Shown in pieces: positions 59,294 to 64,000 of a stretch of DNA of 64,000 nucleotides (positions within the stretch are counted from its first letter, which is position 1; each line of letters begins with the position of its first letter). The DNA is from Rhizobium leguminosarum (GTDB taxonomy: Bacteria > Pseudomonadota > Alphaproteobacteria > Rhizobiales > Rhizobiaceae): positions 124,001-188,000 of the forward strand of contig NZ_CP016291.1 in NCBI RefSeq assembly GCF_001679785.1, read 5' to 3'. The position numbers were made by a program, and so were the translations under genes. The notes under the pieces are model-generated. The model was not told the origin of the DNA and ran no database searches. It saw only the letters and a list, made by a program, of their open reading frames with translations.

Positions 59294-60679
59294 TTGACGT
59301 TACGACACCAGATCATCGCATTGGCGATCGTTCCGCTCGTTATTTCGATCCTTGCGATCACCACCTTCATCACCTGGCAATCGGCAAACCTCGCCAAGAA
59401 CAGCATCGACACGTTCGAGCAGAACATGCTGAAGACCAAGGAAGCCGAAATCCTCAATCTGACCAACCTTGCCCTGTCCGCCATCCAGACGATCTATGAC
59501 AAAGCCGGTGCCGACGACGAAGCCGCCAAGCAGCAGGTGGCAGCGATCCTGACTTCGCTCGACTACGGCAAGGACGGATATTTCTTCGTCTACGACTACG
59601 ACGGCAACAACATCGTCCATCCGCGCCAGAGTTTCCGCCATGGGCACAACTGGCTCGACCTTACCGATCCGGATGGCGACAAGGTCATTGCCGAACTGAT
59701 CGCCACGGCAAAAGCGGGCGGGGGTCTGCATCAGTACAAATGGCAGAAGCCATCGACCGGACAGATCGCCGACAAGCTCTCCTTCGTCGTCAGTCTCGAC
59801 AAATGGCACTGGGTCGTCGGCACCGGCGTTTATCTGGATGACGTCTTTGCCCAAAGTGCCGCCGCCAACGCCGGGATGCGCGCCAACATAAAACGGACCT
59901 TCGTCATCGTCGCGCTGATCGCCGTGCCGTCAGTGCTCGTCGTTTTCACCACCTGCATGCTGCTGACGTTCCACGAGCGCCGCATGGCCGACAGCCGGCT
60001 CAAGCAGCTGACGCAGCGGGTCATCGATACGCAGGAAGAAGAGCGCGCACGGCTTGCACGGGAGTTGCATGACGGCATTTCCCAGAATCTCGTCGGCGTG
60101 CGCTATGCCATGGATCTTGCCGGCCGCAAGGTCAGAACCAATGTCGACGATGCTGCTGTCACCATCGACCGCGGTGTCGAGGCGCTGAACGGCGCCATCA
60201 AGGAAATCAGGCGGCTGTCGCACGATCTGCGCCCGCGCGTGCTCGATGATCTCGGCCTGACGGCTGCCCTCGAGGCGCTGTGTTATCACTTTGCCGAGCG
60301 AACGGGGATCGAAACGAAGATCGACGCTTCAGGCTTCACCGACACGCTGAAGGCCGAGGCGAACACCGCCCTTTATCGTGTCGCCCAGGAAGCGTTCAAC
60401 AATGTCGAGCGCCACTCTGGCGCCTCCCGGCTTGCGGTCAAGCTCTGGAGCGACAACGGCCGCGCCCGCATGACCGTATCCGACAACGGCACTGGCTTCG
60501 ACGGCACCAACGACGACCTGTCCGGCAGATCGGGTCTCGGCCTGCGCAACATGCAGGAGCGAATGGCCCACTTCCGGGGCCTGCTGCTGATCAACAGCAG
60601 CGAGGCGGGCACGACGCTGACGGCGATGCTGCCGAAATCGGCCAATCGCCCCGCCGGCAAGCAGGCAGAAGCGGCATGA
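59294..60679 (+). CDS. mctS: Cache-domain histidine kinase, NarX type (MctS-like)
   Basis: 461-aa sensor. A first membrane helix (about 5-28) is followed by a periplasmic single-Cache domain (about 35-185) with GKDGYFFVYDYDGNNIVHPR and WHWVVGTGVYLDDV, then a second helix (about 203-226), a HisKA_3 dimerisation region with His259 in ARELHDGISQNL, and the ATPase with EAFNNVERHSGA, DNGTGF and GLGLRNMQERM. Cache domains of this kind bind small carboxylates, which fits control of a monocarboxylate permease. The start is TTG 59294, with GGAGGA 7 bases upstream. The name follows the R. leguminosarum mctSR-mctP arrangement. Confidence 0.8.
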   Translation: MTLRHQIIALAIVPLVISILAITTFITWQSANLAKNSIDTFEQNMLKTKEAEILNLTNLALSAIQTIYDKAGADDEAAKQQVAAILTSLDYGKDGYFFVYDYDGNNIVHPRQSFRHGHNWLDLTDPDGDKVIAELIATAKAGGGLHQYKWQKPSTGQIADKLSFVVSLDKWHWVVGTGVYLDDVFAQSAAANAGMRANIKRTFVIVALIAVPSVLVVFTTCMLLTFHERRMADSRLKQLTQRVIDTQEEERARLARELHDGISQNLVGVRYAMDLAGRKVRTNVDDAAVTIDRGVEALNGAIKEIRRLSHDLRPRVLDDLGLTAALEALCYHFAERTGIETKIDASGFTDTLKAEANTALYRVAQEAFNNVERHSGASRLAVKLWSDNGRARMTVSDNGTGFDGTNDDLSGRSGLGLRNMQERMAHFRGLLLINSSEAGTTLTAMLPKSANRPAGKQAEAA

Positions 60680-61320
60680 CGGAACGCCCGAAAATCAGGG
60701 TGCTCTTGATCGACAACCATCCGCTGGTGCTGGACGGATTGAAGGCCGTGCTCGAGACATTCGACCATATCGAAGTTGCCGGCACGGCCGGGCTCGCGCA
60801 AACGGGGCTGGAGATCGGCCGGCAGGTCCTGCCGCAGGTCGTGCTGATGGACATCAACATGCCGAAGCTGAGCGGCATCGATGCGATCGAACTGTTCAGG
60901 AATGAACTCCCCCAGGCACGGGTGGTGATGCTCTCCATGCATGACAGCCGCGAGTATATTTCCTCCTCGGTCATGCATGGCGCTGCAGGTTACATCCTGA
61001 AGGACGTTTCGACCGACGAGATCGTCTCGGCCATCGAGACCGTGGCGGGCGGGGGGACATATTTCTCGTCCGGCGTCTTCGACGCGCTGATGGGCGAACG
61101 CGCGGAGGAGGGAACCGATCCCCTGACGCCGCGCGAACGCGACATTCTCGGGCTGATCGTTGCGGGCAGGAGCAACAAGGAGATCGCCGAAACGCTCGGG
61201 ATCACCTCCGCCACGGCGGAAACGCATCGCAAGAACCTCAAGAGGAAGCTCGGCATTACGACCACGGCTGGGCTTATCCGCTATGCCCTCGATCACGGCA
61301 TCGTCTCGAAAGTCGGGTGA
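60676..61320 (+). CDS. mctR: NarL/FixJ-family response regulator (MctR-like)
   Basis: 214-aa regulator. The receiver (1-120) has DNHP with acidic residues, phospho-acceptor Asp59 in VLMDINMPKLSG and GYILKDVSTDEIVSAI; the LuxR-type HTH (about 145-210) reads TPRERDILGLIVAGRSNKEI then ATAETHRKNLKRKLG. It is coupled to the kinase by a 4-base overlap. In R. leguminosarum the equivalent pair is needed for mctP expression. Two hairpins follow the stop. Confidence 0.82.
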   Translation: MTERPKIRVLLIDNHPLVLDGLKAVLETFDHIEVAGTAGLAQTGLEIGRQVLPQVVLMDINMPKLSGIDAIELFRNELPQARVVMLSMHDSREYISSSVMHGAAGYILKDVSTDEIVSAIETVAGGGTYFSSGVFDALMGERAEEGTDPLTPRERDILGLIVAGRSNKEIAETLGITSATAETHRKNLKRKLGITTTAGLIRYALDHGIVSKVG

Positions 61321-61357
61321 ATCTACTGCACAATTCAGAGCTCTACAGCGTGCTTCG

Positions 61358-61404
61358 CGCGTCTGAAAAGACGCGACACTGTCGTCTACCCACTTCTGGG
61401 TAGA
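61358..61404. terminator. Two hairpins after mctR
   Basis: Stem 1 is CGCGTCT-GAAA-AGACGCG (61358-61375); stem 2 is TCTACCC-ACTTCT-GGGTAGA (61385-61404). The first resembles the palindrome of RIME. They lie 38-84 bases after the stop and may end or stabilise the mctSR transcript; no T-tract follows. Confidence 0.5.
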
Positions 61405-61504
61405 CCCCGGCATTTCAGCGCCGCGCCCATCTTGTGAGGACAAAACCAACGCCATAGGACTCCATCCACGGCTGGCCGAGTGCGAGCCGTTGGGAGGAAT
61501 TCAC

Positions 61505-61579
61505 ATGCGTTACATCAGCTTCCGATCGGTCGGAAAACCTCAAGCGACCCGAGCCGGGCCTGCCGCGTCCGCCGGCTGA
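61505..61579 (+). other. Mini reading frame (24 codons) before the permease genes
   Basis: ATG 61505 follows an ideal GGGAGGAATTCAC and encodes MRYISFRSVGKPQATRAGPA, ending SAG before TGA 61577. The MRYISFR start resembles the N-terminus of fumarylacetoacetate-hydrolase-family proteins, so it may be a remnant, or a leader peptide. The remaining non-coding bases between mctR and the DUF3311 gene (about 330 in total) hold only the two hairpins. Confidence 0.3.
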
Positions 61580-61648
61580 AAGACCTGCCTTCCACGCCGA
61601 CAACTGGAACATGGCGACCGCGTTGCGGCGCCTGAAAGGTATCCCGAC

Positions 61649-61846
61649 ATGGAAAAACCACGTAGCAAGGCAGCGCTCTGGCTGCTTGTCATTCCCTATC
61701 TAGGTCTGCTCTGGCCGCCATTTTACAATGTCCGCGAGCCATCTCTGTTCGGCTTTCCCTTCTTCTATTGGTATCAGCTTCTCTGGGTGCCGATCACCGC
61801 GACGTTGACCTGGATCGCCTATCGGAGCACCCGCCATGACGACTGA
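61649..61846 (+). CDS. DUF3311 small membrane protein, partner of the permease
   Basis: 65-aa protein with two transmembrane helices (about 9-26 and 36-58), starting MEKPRSKAALWLLVIPYLGL and with the family core PFYNVREPSLFGFPFFYWYQ. DUF3311 proteins occur directly before sodium:solute symporters of the MctP type and are probably a stability or accessory subunit. The stop overlaps the permease start by 11 bases, supporting coupled translation. Confidence 0.85.
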   Translation: MEKPRSKAALWLLVIPYLGLLWPPFYNVREPSLFGFPFFYWYQLLWVPITATLTWIAYRSTRHDD

Positions 61847-63311
61847 CATCAACGGCACGGCACTTGCCGTCTTCATCTTCTTTTTCGTGCTCGTCACCGT
61901 CTTGGGCTTCGTCGCCAGCCGCTGGCGCAAGCCCGAGACACTGGCCCATATCGATGAATGGGGCCTCGGCGGACGCAACTTCGGCACCTGGATCACCTGG
62001 TTCCTCGTCGGCGGCGATTTCTATACCGCCTACACCGTGATCGCCGTCCCGGCGCTGGTCTATACGGTGGGAGCCTACGGCTTCTTCGCACTGCCATACA
62101 CTATCGTCGTCTATCCCTTCGTCTTCATGGTCATGCCTGTCCTGTGGAAACGCGCCAAGGATTTCGGCTATGTGACGGCTGGCGACGTCGTCCACGGTCA
62201 ATACGGATCGCGCAGTCTCGAACTCGCCGTGGCGGCAACAGGCGTCATTGCCACCATGCCCTATATTGCCCTCCAGCTCGTCGGCATGACGGCGGTGCTG
62301 AAGGCGCTCGGGCTGCATGGCGAACTGCCGCTGGCGATCGCATTCATCGTGCTGGCGCTCTACACCTACTCCGCGGGCCTGCGCGCCCCGGCTCTGATCG
62401 CCTTCGTCAAGGACATCATGATCTATATCGTCGTGATCGCGGCCGTCGCACTGATCCCGTCGAAGCTCGGAGGCTACGCCAATGTCTTCGCCTCGGCCGA
62501 TGCGGCCTTCCAGGCCAAGGGTTCCGGCAACCTGCTGCTTGGTGGCAACCAGTATGTCGCCTATGCCACGCTCGCTTTGGGCTCGGCACTCGCGGCCTTC
62601 ATGTATCCGCATACGCTGACCGGCATCTTTGCCTCCAACAGCGGCAAGACGATCCGCAAGAATGCGATCATGCTGCCCGCCTATACGCTGCTGCTCGGCC
62701 TTCTGGCGCTGCTCGGCTATATGGGGCATGCCGCCAACCTGAAGCTCGACAGCGCCAACGACGTCGTTCCGACGCTGTTCAAGACGCTGTTTTCGGGCTG
62801 GTTCTCCGGCTTCGCCTTCGCGGCGATCGCCATCGGCGCGCTGGTGCCGGCGGCGGTGATGAGTATCGGCGCCGCCAATCTCTTCACCCGCAATTTTTGG
62901 AAAGCCTATGTCGATCCTGACGTCAGCGATGCGGGCGAGGCCAAGGTCGCAAAGATCACCTCACTCGTCGTGAAGGTTGGAGCGCTTCTCGTCATCATCT
63001 TCCTGCCGACGCAATTCGCACTCGACCTGCAGCTGCTCGGCGGCATCTGGATCCTGCAGACGCTTCCGGCCCTGGTCTTCGGCCTGTACACCAACTGGTT
63101 CCGTGCACCCGGCCTGCTTGCCGGCTGGTTCGTCGGCTTTGGCGGCGGTACTTTCCTCGTCTGGGATGCCGGTTGGAAGCCGCTGCATCTGATCAGCCTC
63201 GGCGGCGAACCCTTCACCGTCTATACCGGACTACTGGCGCTTGCGGCCAACATCGCCGTTGCGGTCGTGGTCAACGCCTTGCTTCCGGCCACGGCTCCGG
63301 CCCGGGCATAA
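61836..63311 (+). CDS. mctP: Monocarboxylate permease (sodium:solute symporter family)
   Basis: 491-aa symporter with about 13 hydrophobic segments. Landmarks are EWGLGGRNFGTWITWFLVGG, the LAVAATGVIATMPYIALQLV block with a Na-site-like pattern, VAYATLALGSALAAFMYPHT, and AVMSIGAANLFTRNFWKAYV. R. leguminosarum MctP takes up lactate, pyruvate, propionate, butyrate, alanine and related monocarboxylates. The kinase and regulator genes upstream and the overlapping DUF3311 gene support the assignment. It sits 516 bases behind mctR. Confidence 0.88.
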   Translation: MTTDINGTALAVFIFFFVLVTVLGFVASRWRKPETLAHIDEWGLGGRNFGTWITWFLVGGDFYTAYTVIAVPALVYTVGAYGFFALPYTIVVYPFVFMVMPVLWKRAKDFGYVTAGDVVHGQYGSRSLELAVAATGVIATMPYIALQLVGMTAVLKALGLHGELPLAIAFIVLALYTYSAGLRAPALIAFVKDIMIYIVVIAAVALIPSKLGGYANVFASADAAFQAKGSGNLLLGGNQYVAYATLALGSALAAFMYPHTLTGIFASNSGKTIRKNAIMLPAYTLLLGLLALLGYMGHAANLKLDSANDVVPTLFKTLFSGWFSGFAFAAIAIGALVPAAVMSIGAANLFTRNFWKAYVDPDVSDAGEAKVAKITSLVVKVGALLVIIFLPTQFALDLQLLGGIWILQTLPALVFGLYTNWFRAPGLLAGWFVGFGGGTFLVWDAGWKPLHLISLGGEPFTVYTGLLALAANIAVAVVVNALLPATAPARA

Positions 63312-63401
63312 GATTCAAATGCGAAGGGCAGCAAACGCTGCCCTTCGCAAGAATCATACGGCTTTGCTTTCCAGTATCAGCCGGAAAGAGATCAGAGCGA
63401 C

Positions 63402-64000
63402 TTAAAACTCTTCCCAATCGCCGGCCAATGCCGCATTCCCATTCGTCTGGAACGACTTACCTACCTTGGCAATCATCTGGCGCGCGGGCGAGGGCGCCGG
63501 TTGAGCGCGAGGCGCTGCGGCAGCGGGCGGCGATACGCGCTTCGGTGCCACCGCTCCGCCAATGTTGAACTGGCCCAGCAGTTGGAACAGCGCGTCGGCT
63601 TCCTTGGCGAGGTTATGAGCGGCCGCCGTGGCTTCTTCGACCATGGCGGCGTTCTGCTGCGTCCCCTGATCCATCCTGTTGACGGCGGTATTGATCTCTT
63701 TCAGCCCCGTCGCCTGCTCTTGCGAAGCGCCGACGATGGCCCCCACATTGCCGTCGACCTGCTGCACCTGCTCGGCAATCTCCTTCAGCGCCTTTCCGGT
63801 CTCGCCAACCAGGGCAACACCGCTTTTGACGTGGCCGTTCGAAGCGTTGATGAGTTCCTTGATTTCCTTTGCGGCCTTGGCGGAACGTTGCGCCAACTCG
63901 CGCACTTCCTGAGCGACGACCGCAAAGCCCTTGCCTGCCTCACCGGCGCGGGCGGCTTCGACGCCGGCATTAAGCGCCAGCAGATTGGTCTGGAACGCGA
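63402..64000 (-). CDS. Methyl-accepting chemotaxis protein, C-terminal part (incomplete)
   Basis: The gene continues beyond the window end; 199 codons are visible. The signalling hairpin is seen in [40 protein letters not shown] and the adaptation helix [21 protein letters not shown] Pro/Ala-rich linker (about 40 residues) leads to a C-terminal DWEEF, matching the xWxxF pentapeptide that tethers CheR and CheB. The sensor domain and start are not in the window. It is convergent with mctP (90 bases apart). Confidence 0.93.
   Translation of the reverse strand, partial: AFQTNLLALNAGVEAARAGEAGKGFAVVAQEVRELAQRSAKAAKEIKELINASNGHVKSGVALVGETGKALKEIAEQVQQVDGNVGAIVGASQEQATGLKEINTAVNRMDQGTQQNAAMVEEATAAAHNLAKEADALFQLLGQFNIGGAVAPKRVSPPAAAAPRAQPAPSPARQMIAKVGKSFQTNGNAALAGDWEEF

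Noticed and set aside
1..64000. CRISPR array, tRNA/rRNA genes, prophage, integrase-linked island, replication or conjugation genes
   Set aside because: No regular spacer-repeat pattern, no cloverleaf-like sequence, and no phage, integrase, repABC or tra genes seen on either strand.

Overview
The window reads as alphaproteobacterial DNA from a Rhizobium, most likely the R. leguminosarum/R. etli group. The reasons are GC-rich coding with strong third-position GC, the density of ABC uptake operons, copies of the RIME palindromic intergenic repeat, a Rap-type cadherin-like secreted protein, and a monocarboxylate permease locus arranged like R. leguminosarum mctSRP. No tRNA, rRNA, CRISPR, replication or conjugation gene is visible, so the replicon (chromosome or large plasmid) cannot be decided from the sequence.

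Layout. 1-5.0 kb: a CUT2-type sugar uptake operon (binding protein, ATPase, permease) with two short-chain dehydrogenases. 5.1-6.8 kb: small VOC and tautomerase-like genes and a divergent TetR regulator with repeated operator half-sites. 6.8-10.3 kb: a reverse-strand operon of a DUF4173-like membrane protein, an OmpR-type response regulator and its histidine kinase, with a possible 57-aa leader gene. 10.3-13.6 kb: remnants and small genes, a two-domain Rap-type protein, rpsU with two small companion genes, and a PNPOx-like protein. 13.6-16.5 kb: a LysR/aldo-keto reductase pair and polyphosphate kinase 2. 16.6-24.9 kb: a six-gene CUT1 sugar operon (TIM-barrel isomerase, binding protein, two permeases, ATPase, GMC oxidoreductase) facing a LacI regulator across two operator-like palindromes. 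24.9-25.7 kb: a VapC/Phd-type toxin-antitoxin pair.

25.9-32 kb holds a biotin-dependent carboxylase/5-oxoprolinase-type operon (accB-accC-degenerate carrier-pxpB-pxpC-pxpA) followed by an aminotransferase. 32-39 kb holds a LysR regulator facing an SDR, a polar amino acid ABC transporter, an RraA-like protein and an orphan 394-aa protein. 39-50 kb is a reverse-strand catabolic operon: CUT2 transporter, amidohydrolase, D-serine dehydratase-like enzyme, RidA and an aspartoacylase/succinylglutamate desuccinylase-like gene, with a divergent IclR regulator. The last gene of that operon is cut by a 1,659-bp insertion sequence that left an 8-bp target duplication; removing the element restores one continuous frame of 337 codons.

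50-51 kb contains fused, frameshifted fragments of a flavin monooxygenase and an SsuB-like ATPase. 51.3-54.5 kb is an iron-siderophore-type ABC operon with a RirA-like operator. 54.5-59.2 kb is a homocysteine S-methyltransferase-like gene, a polar amino acid ABC operon and a divergent Lrp regulator with an Lrp-type box. 59.3-63.3 kb is the mctSR-DUF3311-mctP locus for monocarboxylate uptake, and the window ends inside a chemotaxis receptor.

Overall this is a patchwork of scavenging modules, each usually with a divergent local regulator and often a recognisable operator. The points most worth following are the carboxylase/oxoprolinase operon with a lysine-less second carrier, the IS-split deacylase and its operon, the orphan 394-aa protein, and the DUF4173 two-component operon.
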